A DNA stretch of 64,000 nucleotides from Candidatus Heimdallarchaeota archaeon (GCA_030149205.1 JASBSB010000006.1:1-64000); one strand, 5' to 3'. Shown: positions 35,697 to 44,595, numbered from the stretch's first letter. Numbers and translations: made by a program. The notes: generated by a model from the sequence alone, not told the origin.

Positions 35697-36305
35697 TTAA
35701 TAGATCTTATGATCCTCTGTGTCCTGTTCTACTCTTTTGTCCTCTAATTCCTTGAAGTAGTCTTTCTCAACTCTTCTTCTATCAGGTACAGCCACGTGTG
35801 CTATCCCTGCTTTAACTCGAGGTTCGATGTGTTTATCCCACATTTCATACATTCTTTCTGGGCTGTAATACAACTGTTCTCTGATATATCCTGCGTCTTC
35901 AAATTGATCTGTATGTCTTATTGCAAATTGTCTGTCACAAGACTCCTCACACAGTCCACATTTCATGCATCTACCAGCAAAATATGCTGGGAACCGGTAT
36001 TCTTTTCCGTCAATATCCCTGGGTTCCATGATGATAACCTTGTTTGGACAGATTCTCTCACATTTTCTGCAACCTGTACAAGCCTCTTCAGAAAGTGCTA
36101 GCAGTCCTCGGTATCTCTCCTGAACATAAGGATGCTGAGAGTGCTTCTCATGAATTGGGTGGTACATATTTGTTGAAGGTACCTTAAAAAATGTCCTTGT
36201 TACAACTTTTATAGGTCTTAGATGAAGAAACCGTAATACCCTGTTTCCGAATCCATCTCTTCTCTCTGGAGTTATTACTTCCATTCTTGATAAAGCATCA
36301 CTCAT
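35697..36305 (-). CDS. NuoI/FqoI-like 2x[4Fe-4S] ferredoxin subunit
   Basis: A 202-residue electron-transfer protein. The first cluster site is EEACTGCRKCERICPNKVII near residue 75 (C-x2-C-x2-C-x3-CP). The second is CMKCGLCEESCDRQFAIRHT near 115; its last Cys is followed by Asp instead of Pro. The N-terminal stretch (FLHLRPIKVVTRTFFKVPST) matches the amphipathic start of NADH-dehydrogenase subunit I. In complex I and Fpo/Fqo complexes this subunit carries clusters N6a and N6b. No other complex I gene is next to it, so it either belongs to a complex encoded elsewhere or has another partner. Confidence 0.8.
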   Translation of the reverse strand: MSDALSRMEVITPERRDGFGNRVLRFLHLRPIKVVTRTFFKVPSTNMYHPIHEKHSQHPYVQERYRGLLALSEEACTGCRKCERICPNKVIIMEPRDIDGKEYRFPAYFAGRCMKCGLCEESCDRQFAIRHTDQFEDAGYIREQLYYSPERMYEMWDKHIEPRVKAGIAHVAVPDRRRVEKDYFKELEDKRVEQDTEDHKIY

Positions 36306-36503
36306 GTAATATCAAACTTAACTAGAACTGGTATTATATTAAAATTCCTATAATTGAATTGTACTTTCTCCTGATATCTTTAAATTTTATATTGTTAACC
36401 GATATGATAATGTCAATCTCAAGAAATAATCTATGGATGTTTTGTCTGTTTACTATAATTTAAATGCTTTACAACTTATATAAGGTTAGTAGAGGTTAGG
36501 TCA

Positions 36504-36743
36504 ATGCCAGCTTGCCCAGATTGTGGAGAAATAAAAATGAGAAAACATCCACCCTATTATGTTTGTACTAGGTGTGGATTGAGTTTTAAACCTACAGAGG
36601 TTCAAAAAGCTCAAGATAGAGCTAAACATGATATAGATCAATTCAAAACAAAGAAGCCCACCAGTGAGGAGAAATGGGAAAAGGACAGGAGGAAAAAGCG
36701 CTCATATAGAAACTGGTATGAGGGCTCAACTGATGAAGAATGA
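36504..36743 (+). CDS. small zinc-ribbon protein
   Basis: A 79-residue protein. The N-terminal zinc ribbon is MPACPDCGEIKMRKHPPYYV followed by CTRCGLSF (C-x2-C ... C-x2-C). The rest is a highly charged helix (TSEEKWEKDRRKKRSYRNWY). This arrangement is common in archaeal proteins of unknown function that bind RNA or RNA polymerase. A TATA-like element (actttatataagg, from about 36473) is visible about 25 bases upstream of ATG 36504. It stands alone on its strand. Confidence 0.8.
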   Translation: MPACPDCGEIKMRKHPPYYVCTRCGLSFKPTEVQKAQDRAKHDIDQFKTKKPTSEEKWEKDRRKKRSYRNWYEGSTDEE

Positions 36744-36766
36744 TCTAAACCTCAAAAATTTAAACA

Positions 36767-37546
36767 TTAAATATTAGAATCTAAAAATCCCTGTTCTCGA
36801 GCAGCTTCAATTCTTCGTTTTTCGACTTTTGCAAGCCATTTACCACCAAACTTGTTTCTGAGGTGGTCTGACCAAGAATAGTTGGAGGGTCTCTCACCAT
36901 ATTTTTGGTAGTAGCCTTCCTTTACTAAGGCTTGACTCATCTTGCTAATGCCTGCATTTAATTCTTCATCTGAGGGAGTTGTATATTGGTCAACAAAATT
37001 AACCAGATTCATTGGTAGTCTTGGTCGTACTGGGGGATATTCCAATCCCTTCCCAATAGCTAGTCCAGTTAGAGGTAATACATGATCAGGGAGGTCAAGT
37101 GCTTCTATCATTTTCTTAGGCTGGTCGCCACAAGAGCCACAGAAACAAACATCAAACCCCATAGCCTCAGCAGCCAACACCATATTTTGAGCCATTAATC
37201 CAGCATCAAAGGTACCAATGAGAATAGATGCAAAATCCCAATTTGGATTCTCACCACCTGAGAGTTCAACTAACCTTCTAAGTCTGTTCAGGTCAAGACA
37301 TATTACACAAAAGTAACTCGCATCTTTAACAAATTGCTGGTCTCCACAAAGTGGAGCTATTTCTTCTCTTCTAGATCTGGTGATCTCTATAATTGTATAC
37401 ATTTGTCCTGTACAAGAAGTTGACGCCTGCTGCCCAGCAGCTATTATTGACCTAATTTTTTCGGAATCAATTGTTATATTAGGATCAAATTTTCTAACTG
37501 ACCTATGTGCATGAATCGTTTTTAAAACAGGTAATTCAGAATCCAT
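36767..37546 (-). CDS. NfsA-type flavin nitroreductase
   Basis: A 259-residue FMN oxidoreductase. HRSVRKFDPNITIDSEKIRS at residue 14 is the nitroreductase start with the FMN-phosphate Arg. AAGQQASTSCTGQMYTIIEI near 38 and CFCGSCGDQPKKMIEAL near 131 follow. The C-terminal extension (YYQKYGERPSNYSWSDHLRN) is typical of the NfsA group, which uses NADPH. The physiological acceptor is unknown; relatives reduce flavins, quinones or nitro compounds. Confidence 0.88.
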   Translation of the reverse strand: MDSELPVLKTIHAHRSVRKFDPNITIDSEKIRSIIAAGQQASTSCTGQMYTIIEITRSRREEIAPLCGDQQFVKDASYFCVICLDLNRLRRLVELSGGENPNWDFASILIGTFDAGLMAQNMVLAAEAMGFDVCFCGSCGDQPKKMIEALDLPDHVLPLTGLAIGKGLEYPPVRPRLPMNLVNFVDQYTTPSDEELNAGISKMSQALVKEGYYQKYGERPSNYSWSDHLRNKFGGKWLAKVEKRRIEAAREQGFLDSNI

Positions 37547-37675
37547 ACAATGTGCTGATGTTCATAAATTTATATCTAACTGATGCTCCCACTCTCCACA
37601 GTTAAATTTAAATGGAAGTTTGATTAAAAACATTAAAATTTAGCATCTGCTAATTCATTGGGATTGTATAAGAGG

Positions 37676-38284
37676 TTAATGGTGGTTCGACAAAAACTGA
37701 ATAATCTCATCAAACCCTTTTTTTATCAATGAGTAGTCCATAGTTGGTGATTTACCATTTAACGATTGAACTGGAAGTAACGGGACATGAACAAACCCCG
37801 CAGGGATTTTCGAACCCAGATGATTTAGATAACTCATCGCTTCATAAAAAATCTGATTACAGCCATATGAACCAGCAGAATAAGATATTTCAGCAGGAAT
37901 TCCTTTCTTATGAAGGTATTCTTTGAGAGGATGCAAGGGTAAAGATGAGAAAAAGGCTTTGTCTCCTCCTGAATTTAGCTCTTGAGCATTAACAATTGAA
38001 CCACAGTTATAGGGTGTGTTTCCACTATCAACCCAATTTATTGCTACTTTTTCAAGGGAAATTACAGATCTTCCAGCTTGTCCAGACATCAACAGGACAT
38101 CAGGATTATGCTCATCTATGAGTTCCCTGATTTGTTCCCTGATTTCCATATAATTTAGCTTAATTACTCTGCCTACTACTTCTGTGTTTATTAACTTAAC
38201 ATTATTGAGATCGTTTGCTAATAATTCTGTGGGGTTTACAGAATATTTTCCAAATTTTTCAAATCCTGTCAAGAGTATTTTCAT
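37676..38284 (-). CDS. pcp: pyroglutamyl-peptidase I
   Basis: A 202-residue cysteine peptidase that removes N-terminal pyroglutamate. It starts MKILLTGFEKFGKYSVNPTE, the family hallmark. The triad is placed as Glu in ISLEKVAINWVDSG near residue 79, Cys in SAGSYGCNQIFYEAMSYL near 143 and His in AGFVHVPLLPVQ near 167. Length matches archaeal enzymes. It is divergent from the amidohydrolase at 38426. Confidence 0.92.
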   Translation of the reverse strand: MKILLTGFEKFGKYSVNPTELLANDLNNVKLINTEVVGRVIKLNYMEIREQIRELIDEHNPDVLLMSGQAGRSVISLEKVAINWVDSGNTPYNCGSIVNAQELNSGGDKAFFSSLPLHPLKEYLHKKGIPAEISYSAGSYGCNQIFYEAMSYLNHLGSKIPAGFVHVPLLPVQSLNGKSPTMDYSLIKKGFDEIIQFLSNHH

Positions 38285-38425
38285 AAAATAATAATCAAGA
38301 AGAGGTTCTTAAATCATTGGAATTAAGTAATATTCTGACCAATTTGAATTTTTTACATGTTGTGGGCTTATCAAAATGACGTCAATTGCTACAAGGGTTT
38401 AAAACACAACAGTACAATCAGACTC

Positions 38426-39628
38426 ATGAAATATGCATTCACAGGAGCAAACATCCATACTATAACTGGAGGAAAAATTGAAGGTGGTACCTTACTTGTC
38501 GAAGATAACCTCATTGTTGATGTAGGTTCAAACCTTCCAACAGAGGGTTATACTATTATCGATTGTGCTGGAAAACATATAACACCAGGGTTTATTGATG
38601 CTCATTCACATGTGGGATTATTCGAGGAAGGTGCGGGTCCTGGACCAGCTAATTCAGACGGAAATGAGATGACTGCCCCAATTACACCTTTTTTAAGGTC
38701 AATGGACGCGATATTTCCAGAAGACATTGGATTTGATGACGCTCGTAAAGGAGGTGTCACGACCATGGGGATAACCCCAGGTTCAGGTAACCTGATAGGA
38801 GGTCAATTTTGTGTGGTTAAATCTTATGGTAAAATAGTCGATGAGATGGTGATTCGACAACCAGCAGGAATAAAGATGGCATTAGGAGAAAATGCAAAAC
38901 GTGTTGGAGTTAACAATAACCGTGCACCAAACACAAGAATGGGAAATGCACACTTAATCAGAGAGGCATTTTACAAGGCTATTGACTATCAAGGTAAATG
39001 GCAAAATTACCAAGAAAAACTTAAGAAGCAGGAACTTTCTGAAGAAGATAACAAACCGTTGGATAAACCAGATTATGACTTAGGAAATGAAATTTTGTTA
39101 CAGGTGTTATCTCGTCAGATCCCCGTTAGATGCCATTCACATCGATCAGATGATATCAGAACAGCTATCAGACTCTCAGAAGAATTTGGCTTCATATTGG
39201 TTATTGATCATGCAACCGAATCACATAAAATCAAAGAGGTTATCAAGGACAGAGACATCCCTGTAGTTGTTGGTCCCCTTCTTACAAGCCGCTCAAAGAG
39301 GGAACTCAGAGATAGAACTCTGAAAACACCAGGAATTATGATGGAAGAGGGAGTAAGAGTTTGTATAACCACAGATGCACCCGTCATCCCAATTTTTGGA
39401 TTAAGAGATACTGTTATAATGGCTATTCGAGAGGGACTTCCAGAGGAAAGAGCCTTGGAAACAATCACAATAAATCCAGCCAAGGTTCTAAATGTTGATA
39501 ACAGAGTGGGTTCTTTAGAAAAGGGAAAAGACGCCGATTTTCTTATCTTTAGTGGAGACCCATTAGATGCAAGGTCTTATGTTGAAAAAACATTTATAGA
39601 CGGACGAAATGTATACTCACTAAATTAG
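38426..39628 (+). CDS. amidohydrolase-family metal-dependent hydrolase (imidazolonepropionase-like)
   Basis: A 400-residue TIM-barrel hydrolase from ATG 38426; an upstream ATG at 38357 only adds 23 residues without family character. The N-terminal beta-sandwich is MKYAFTGANIHTITGGKIEG. GFIDAHSHVGLFEEG near residue 58 is the H-x-H metal pair. VRCHSHRSDDIRTAI near 235 and VIDHATESHKIKEV near 260 supply further ligands. TTDAPVIPIFGLRD near 315 holds the catalytic Asp. NPAKVLNVDNRVGSLEKGKD and ADFLIFSGDP close the fold. Substrate not determined. Confidence 0.88.
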   Translation: MKYAFTGANIHTITGGKIEGGTLLVEDNLIVDVGSNLPTEGYTIIDCAGKHITPGFIDAHSHVGLFEEGAGPGPANSDGNEMTAPITPFLRSMDAIFPEDIGFDDARKGGVTTMGITPGSGNLIGGQFCVVKSYGKIVDEMVIRQPAGIKMALGENAKRVGVNNNRAPNTRMGNAHLIREAFYKAIDYQGKWQNYQEKLKKQELSEEDNKPLDKPDYDLGNEILLQVLSRQIPVRCHSHRSDDIRTAIRLSEEFGFILVIDHATESHKIKEVIKDRDIPVVVGPLLTSRSKRELRDRTLKTPGIMMEEGVRVCITTDAPVIPIFGLRDTVIMAIREGLPEERALETITINPAKVLNVDNRVGSLEKGKDADFLIFSGDPLDARSYVEKTFIDGRNVYSLN

Positions 39629-40002
39629 TAATTGATTTAACTGACTAATAATTAACCAAATCAAAATATATATTAGAAATCTCTACATAAAAGGTTACAA
39701 GAACAGGATGACCTTAAAAATGGCAAATCAATCTTTTTTAATTGTAGGGATAGAAAGAGGCAGGTTTTGAATTTATATAACGACAATTCTATTTTAATAA
39801 ATTTTGATTGTCTAAATAGAGACTTTGTACAATATCCCACAAATATCTATTGGAACAATACACAAAATATCAGAATTACTAAGGTAATGTTCAGATTTTA
39901 ACTAAATTATTAGACTAAAACCAATAAATAATTTCATAATTGTAGTATTTTTAGAAAAGCTTATATCCTATATATTGTATATTAATTCACTTCGGTGGTA
40001 AC
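39629..40002. other. intergenic region with a probable promoter
   Basis: A 374-base AT-rich gap without a gene. A TATA-like stretch, gcttatatcctatatattg, lies at 39959-39977, followed by the possible ribosome-binding ggtgg at 39994-39998 just before ATG 40003. Confidence 0.45.
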
Positions 40003-40962
40003 ATGAAAAGAATAACTATCGTATTATTAATTACACTTGCTGTAATGTTGATTTCTCCATTTGGAACGGTTCAGGCTGCTGAACTTGCACCAATCAAATA
40101 TTCAGCAACTAAAGTGTCAACCCCAATGAAAATTGATGGTAATCCAGCTGACTGGTCAAACATTCCAGTTGCCAAGATAAACCTCACATCACCTCTGGGA
40201 TTAGATAACTTGGTATATCATGCTCAGGTTCAGGTTGCATATGACACCAATAACGCTTACTTTTTAGTACAGGTGACAGATGAATACAGAATGTATGCTC
40301 CTATCCCCTCTGGTACACCTTTCACTGATTTTCAGAATCATAATACATCAGCAATAGGCTTAGCTTTTCCAATTAATGCTACAGTCGGGATGCATATGGG
40401 TGCACCAAGTGACAAACAAGCTGACCTAACTAAATCAACAGGTACTGTTGATATTGCTTTCTGGCAATTACAGACAAAACATGGTGTTCAAGCTGGAGGA
40501 ATAAACTCCTCTTATTATCACTCTGGTTCAGGTTCTGGGTTTGGTGGTCTAGATAATATGTGGGCGAACAATCCATACGTAAAGAATGTTGATAACAACA
40601 GTAAATCAGGTAACATGTGGCTTGGTGCATGGAGTTTTTCATCAGGAAACTATGTCAACGGTTCTAAAGGAAACTGGATTTTTGAATACAAGAGACCCTT
40701 GGTTACAAATAACACATTAGATGCTCAATGGAAAGTTGGGGGTATGACCTCTTTAGCACTAGCTTACTGGGATCCTGATGTAGACCCAAGTGGTTGGAAT
40801 GACCCAACTCATCACACAAGTAACCAGATGGTTGATATCTATTTTGGCCCCTTACCCACAACAAAGAGTGGAACCCCTGGGTTTGAGATTCTCTCTGGTT
40901 TATTTGCTGTATTGTTGATGGCTCCTGTCATCAGAAAGCTCTACCTTAACAAAAAACTTTAA
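40003..40962 (+). CDS. exported CBM9/DOMON-like protein with a C-terminal membrane or sorting segment
   Basis: A 319-residue surface protein. Signal peptide: residues 1-26 (MKRITIVLLITLAVMLISPF ... VQAAE). The domain starts MKIDGNPADWSNIPVAKINL and continues AQVQVAYDTNNAYFLVQVTD, the pattern shared by CBM9-like, DOMON and ethylbenzene-dehydrogenase-type beta-sandwiches. These bind heme or sugars. The C-terminus, TPGFEILSGLFAVLLMAPVI then RKLYLNKKL, is a PGF-type motif, one helix and a basic tail, resembling archaeosortase signals. It is followed after 27 bases by another exported protein, so the two probably form one operon. Ligand unknown. Confidence 0.7.
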   Translation: MKRITIVLLITLAVMLISPFGTVQAAELAPIKYSATKVSTPMKIDGNPADWSNIPVAKINLTSPLGLDNLVYHAQVQVAYDTNNAYFLVQVTDEYRMYAPIPSGTPFTDFQNHNTSAIGLAFPINATVGMHMGAPSDKQADLTKSTGTVDIAFWQLQTKHGVQAGGINSSYYHSGSGSGFGGLDNMWANNPYVKNVDNNSKSGNMWLGAWSFSSGNYVNGSKGNWIFEYKRPLVTNNTLDAQWKVGGMTSLALAYWDPDVDPSGWNDPTHHTSNQMVDIYFGPLPTTKSGTPGFEILSGLFAVLLMAPVIRKLYLNKKL

Positions 40963-40989
40963 CTATTGTAGTTTGTGTAGATTTAATTA

Positions 40990-42582
40990 TTGAAGAATAA
41001 TTTACTTGTATTTATATTAACGATTTTTCTAGTTTTTTCAACTAATATTCAAATTTCAACGATTTCTTCTGAGGTCAATAATCAAAACCTTAACGTTCAA
41101 CTTTATCCAAAAAACACTTCTACAAGTGTTATTCTTGGGCTTAAACAAATAAACTCAGTTTTGAACAATTCAGTGATTTTTAATGGAGATTCATTGATTG
41201 GTTGGAAATATCGAGTGAATTCATCTTTAGATATAGCGAATACCATATTTGAGGGTTATTTGTTGGGGAATGCTGGTATAGGAAATTTCCTTCTAAATGC
41301 AGCTAAGGACAACCGGAGTGGAGTTAACGGCTCAATACTTTTACAGGTAGTAAACCATTTTCAAATGAACAAAAAGGTCTCACCCGCAGGAAATTATTAC
41401 TGGGGTAAGAAAGCGACTCCATCTGAAGGATATATTGGTTATCGATATGGATCTGCAGGGATACTTGATTTTTTATCCAGTTATTATAAAACCTATCAAA
41501 ATCAATCTTTGATACCGTTAATAGAAAAGGCGGTTAAATGGTTCTTTGAAATCAGACGTGCGGATGGGAACATCCCCATAAGCCCAAACAGCTTTTACAC
41601 AAGTGGTTTAGAGTATGGAATGGCTGCACCAGTACTTTCACTTGTCAAGCTTACTAGTAGATTAAACAACAGAACATATTTGCAACTAGCAGAAGAAATT
41701 GCACAACCACTTATACAGCTTGGAACATGGAATAATGGTAGTTTTTCTATCGAATGGACACCTTTTGGATCTGGAACTGAGTTTGCAAACCTAATTTTGA
41801 CGGGATACGAAACAGGACAAGCAGGTTTGTTGAAGATGTTCACTGATCTATATTTATCAACAAAAAATTCCACATATCTACGCTATGTGAATGGGATTGC
41901 CAATTATTTGGTTACCCATGATTTAGGTGGTTACTGGGCCAATAACACTGTCGGATACGTTTCTCACGAGAGTAATAACAATGCTCTTACTGGACTGTTA
42001 TCTGGTTCAGCTGGGATTGCTTTACAATTGCTAAACTATTCACTCACTTTTAACAAACCTCTTGTTTTAAGCAATGTCGCAAGGGTAGAGAAATTCTTGA
42101 ATCTATTTTATTCCAATGGTACCATATCAATGAGTCCTTATTTCAGTGGTATCAGGTACAATGGATTAAGATTAGGGGTGTCTGGATATCTTCATTTCCT
42201 TATGAAGTTGTACGAATCCTTTGGAACGGAATCTTATCTGACAAAAATCGACGAGATTATTATGGACCAAATCCGTCAGATAAATACATACAAAGATTAT
42301 CCAATAAGGACCAACAGCCCAGCCAATGGATTTGCATATAATTTAGCAGATGGAATCACTGGGTTTGGAACCATATTACTTGACTATCTTCGTTTACAAA
42401 AAGGTTCACCCAATCCAGATTACCAAAAATATTTGAATTCTGTGAAAGTGAACACTAATTATTATCCCACATCAAAAAGCACATCTGGTAAGATCACCGT
42501 TATTTTTACATTTGTGCCCATCACTCTTGCAATTCTTGTACTGAATAAGAAAAAACTAACTTTCAGAAATAAAGCTTCTTAG
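40990..42582 (+). CDS. exported LanC-like (alpha/alpha) barrel protein
   Basis: A 530-residue protein from TTG 40990. It has a signal peptide (residues 1-24), a large extracellular domain and one C-terminal helix near 505-523. The domain shows repeated G-x-x-G units every 60-70 residues: GNAGIGNFLLNAA, GSAGILDFLSSYY, TGQAGLLKMFTDLY, GSAGIALQLLNY, GVSGYLHFLMKLY and GITGFGTILLDYL. This is the LanC-like or glycosidase-type helical barrel layout. The Cys and His zinc ligands of LanC are missing; I see no Cys at all in the mature chain. It may therefore be a carbohydrate-active or structural relative. It probably works with the beta-sandwich protein encoded 27 bases upstream. Confidence 0.6.
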   Translation: MKNNLLVFILTIFLVFSTNIQISTISSEVNNQNLNVQLYPKNTSTSVILGLKQINSVLNNSVIFNGDSLIGWKYRVNSSLDIANTIFEGYLLGNAGIGNFLLNAAKDNRSGVNGSILLQVVNHFQMNKKVSPAGNYYWGKKATPSEGYIGYRYGSAGILDFLSSYYKTYQNQSLIPLIEKAVKWFFEIRRADGNIPISPNSFYTSGLEYGMAAPVLSLVKLTSRLNNRTYLQLAEEIAQPLIQLGTWNNGSFSIEWTPFGSGTEFANLILTGYETGQAGLLKMFTDLYLSTKNSTYLRYVNGIANYLVTHDLGGYWANNTVGYVSHESNNNALTGLLSGSAGIALQLLNYSLTFNKPLVLSNVARVEKFLNLFYSNGTISMSPYFSGIRYNGLRLGVSGYLHFLMKLYESFGTESYLTKIDEIIMDQIRQINTYKDYPIRTNSPANGFAYNLADGITGFGTILLDYLRLQKGSPNPDYQKYLNSVKVNTNYYPTSKSTSGKITVIFTFVPITLAILVLNKKKLTFRNKAS

Positions 42583-42957
42583 ACTAATTGCATGTCTACA
42601 AATCCCCCTCAGACATTTCTCGTTTTTACAAACCCCATATTTCAGACCCCATATTCTGATCTGTTCTAAAATTGGGATAAGTTCCTCACCCTTAGAATTC
42701 AACTTATATCTTTTCTTTCTAGGTTTTTCAGTGTTGTCAATTGTGTCTATGACACCAAGTTCTGTTAGGTGTGTCAACCTTTTGCTTAACACACGGGTGT
42801 TAATCTCAGGTAGAAAAGATTGAAGTTCGGTATAACTAAGGGAATTTTCAGGGTTAATTCTAGCGTTAATAAGCTCAATGATTAATTGCAAATTCCATTT
42901 TTCTCCAAAAACCGCTTCAACAAACCATAGCACACAATCGTCTCGGATGTTTAACAT
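42556..42957 (-). CDS. HxlR-family winged-helix transcription regulator
   Basis: A 133-residue regulator. The fold begins FGEKWNLQLIIELINARINP (the HxlR G-x-x-W pattern), and SLSYTELQSFLPEINTRVLS with KRLTHLTELGVI is the helix-turn-helix. KPRKKRYKLNSKGEELIPIL is the wing. The usual N-terminal Cys of HxlR is present in DDCVLW near residue 8, and three more lie at the C-terminus (GVCKNEKCLRGICRH), so thiol, metal or nitrosative sensing is possible. It is divergent from nirK, and two identical-core palindromes lie between the two genes. Its 3' end overlaps the LanC-like gene by 27 bases. Confidence 0.88.
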   Translation of the reverse strand: MLNIRDDCVLWFVEAVFGEKWNLQLIIELINARINPENSLSYTELQSFLPEINTRVLSKRLTHLTELGVIDTIDNTEKPRKKRYKLNSKGEELIPILEQIRIWGLKYGVCKNEKCLRGICRHAISLRSFISES

Positions 42958-43009
42958 TATAGCATAGAAGTATTGGGATTTTATTAATATTTTAGAAAAT
43001 TCCCGATTA

Positions 43010-43026
43010 GCTGTACATAATACAGC
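43010..43026. promoter_or_regulatory. 17-bp palindromic operator, regulator-proximal copy
   Basis: GCTGTA-cataa-TACAGC, a perfect inverted repeat 53 bases upstream of the HxlR gene start (42957). It is shared with the copy at 43176 over 23 bp with one mismatch (ATTAGCTGTACA-w-AATACAGC). The position suits autoregulation. Confidence 0.75.
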
Positions 43027-43109
43027 AATTTATATTCAAATTGCTAATTTCTAAACATTCTCTGAATCTATCCTGTTTTTCATGCTATTTTATCAAATAA
43101 GCATGTATA

Positions 43110-43218
43110 CTGTATTTTTTTGACAAGATTTTCTTGAAAACACAAAACAATGCAATAAACTTTATATTGTAATTAGCTGTACAAAATACAGCAAAAAAGT
43201 TGCTGTATAAAGTAAAGT
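43110..43218. promoter_or_regulatory. weaker half-sites around the nirK promoter
   Basis: Two partial matches flank the main operator: ctgta at 43110-43114 within gtatactgtat, and GCTGTA-taaag-TAAAGT at 43202-43218, a degraded palindrome 26 bp from the centre of the main site. They may be auxiliary binding sites. Confidence 0.4.
43176..43192. promoter_or_regulatory. 17-bp palindromic operator at the nirK promoter
   Basis: GCTGTA-caaaa-TACAGC, perfect, 38 bases upstream of ATG 43231. An archaeal TATA element (tttatattg, 43161-43169) lies just before it, so the palindrome covers the expected transcription start. A regulator bound here would block transcription. This makes the HxlR protein the likely repressor of nirK. 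Confidence 0.8.
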
Positions 43219-43230
43219 TAAGTGATTACT

Positions 43231-44595
43231 ATGTCTATGGAATTGACAAATCAAAAACTATTTGGAATCATCATCGGAGTTGGATTACTCTCCGGGATGC
43301 TTGTAGCGGGAGTTGTTCTGGCCACCATACCTCAACAATCTACTCCCACACCTGGAAAGGTAACTTTTACATTAGTTGCAAAACTTTCTGGATTTGAAGG
43401 AGTTGGTGGAACCATTGATGGAAAGGTAAACCCTGACCTGAAAGTCTCACCCAACGACAATGTGACTATCATCCTTAAGGCAGGGGAACCTGTGCCTCAT
43501 GATTGGACATTAGATTCGGTTGGGAAATCTGAAACCGTCTCTACTGAGTCCTCTTTAGGGAAGTCTGAAGTTAAATTTAATTTCTTAGCAGGAAAAGAGC
43601 GAGTAGAAACCTATTATTGTTCAATTCCGGGCCATTTTGTGACCATGAATGGAAAGTTCATTGTAGGTACACCAAACCAGGTCCAACCGAAAGCTGCTTC
43701 ACATCTTTCAAACAGTGTGATCAAGTCACCAACAGATATTCCTGCACCTGTAGGAAATAGGTCTGCAAAAAATGTAGAATTTACTTTGGTCACTAAAGAG
43801 GTTATAGCTAAGATTGATGATGGGACAAGTTTCACCTTTTGGACTTTTAATGGAACTGTTCCAGGACCTTTAATCAGAGTTAGAATAGGTGATAATGTTA
43901 CATTACATCTAAAGAATGAATTGAATTCCACAATGGTTCACAGCATTGACTCACATGCGATAAATCTTCCAGGAGGAGGAGCAGCCTACACCCAGGTTAA
44001 ACCAGGAGAGACAAAATCATTCACATTCACTCCACAGTGGGAAGGTGTTTTTGTGTATCATTGTGCAAGTCCGCATATCCCTACACACATTTCAAAAGGT
44101 ATGTTCGGGGCATTATCAGTTGAACCTGCTGCTGGATTACCTACAGTAGCAAAAGAGTTCTATGTTGGACAGAATGAGGTTTACACACAGTTTCCGAAGG
44201 GCACACAGGGTCATCAAGAGTTCAGTGATGCAAAACAACTTACTGAGACTCCAGATTATGTTCTATTTAACGGACAAGTAAATGCTCTGACAAAGCCTGG
44301 GTTTACACTCAATGCAACAGTAAATACAACTGTAAGGATATTCTTTGCTGTTGGGGGACCAAATGTTGCTAGCAACTTTCACATGATAGGTGGAGTGTGG
44401 GACAGAGTGTACTATGAAACAGACTGGACCACTCCAAACATGATTAATGCGGAAACTATAGTTGTTCCACCGGGTTCTGCATTAGCACTAGAGATGGACA
44501 TAACTCGTCTTGGAAAGTTTATCTTGGTGGATCATGCATTAACTAGAACATTTGACAAGGGTTCACTTGGATTTTTATATTCAAACTTACCCTGA
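43231..44595 (+). CDS. nirK: copper nitrite reductase (NirK) with an extra N-terminal cupredoxin domain
   Basis: About 454 residues from ATG 43231. A membrane helix or signal anchor spans residues 10-32. An extra cupredoxin follows with a type 1 copper set: His in PVPHDWTLD, Cys, His and Met in YYCSIPGHFVTMNG. Then come the two NirK domains. MVHSIDSHAINLPGG holds a type 1 His, the catalytic Asp and a type 2 His. VYHCASPHIPTHISKGMFGA holds type 2 His, type 1 Cys, His and Met. SNFHMIGGVWDRVYY holds the catalytic His, and ILVDHALTR the last type 2 His. All known ligands are present. The reaction is nitrite to nitric oxide outside the membrane; the fused domain probably passes electrons. Confidence 0.92.
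   Translation: MSMELTNQKLFGIIIGVGLLSGMLVAGVVLATIPQQSTPTPGKVTFTLVAKLSGFEGVGGTIDGKVNPDLKVSPNDNVTIILKAGEPVPHDWTLDSVGKSETVSTESSLGKSEVKFNFLAGKERVETYYCSIPGHFVTMNGKFIVGTPNQVQPKAASHLSNSVIKSPTDIPAPVGNRSAKNVEFTLVTKEVIAKIDDGTSFTFWTFNGTVPGPLIRVRIGDNVTLHLKNELNSTMVHSIDSHAINLPGGGAAYTQVKPGETKSFTFTPQWEGVFVYHCASPHIPTHISKGMFGALSVEPAAGLPTVAKEFYVGQNEVYTQFPKGTQGHQEFSDAKQLTETPDYVLFNGQVNALTKPGFTLNATVNTTVRIFFAVGGPNVASNFHMIGGVWDRVYYETDWTTPNMINAETIVVPPGSALALEMDITRLGKFILVDHALTRTFDKGSLGFLYSNLP

Noticed and set aside
43200..43397. 65-codon frame overlapping the start of nirK
   Set aside because: It is out of frame with nirK, and the NirK start with its hydrophobic anchor is unambiguous.
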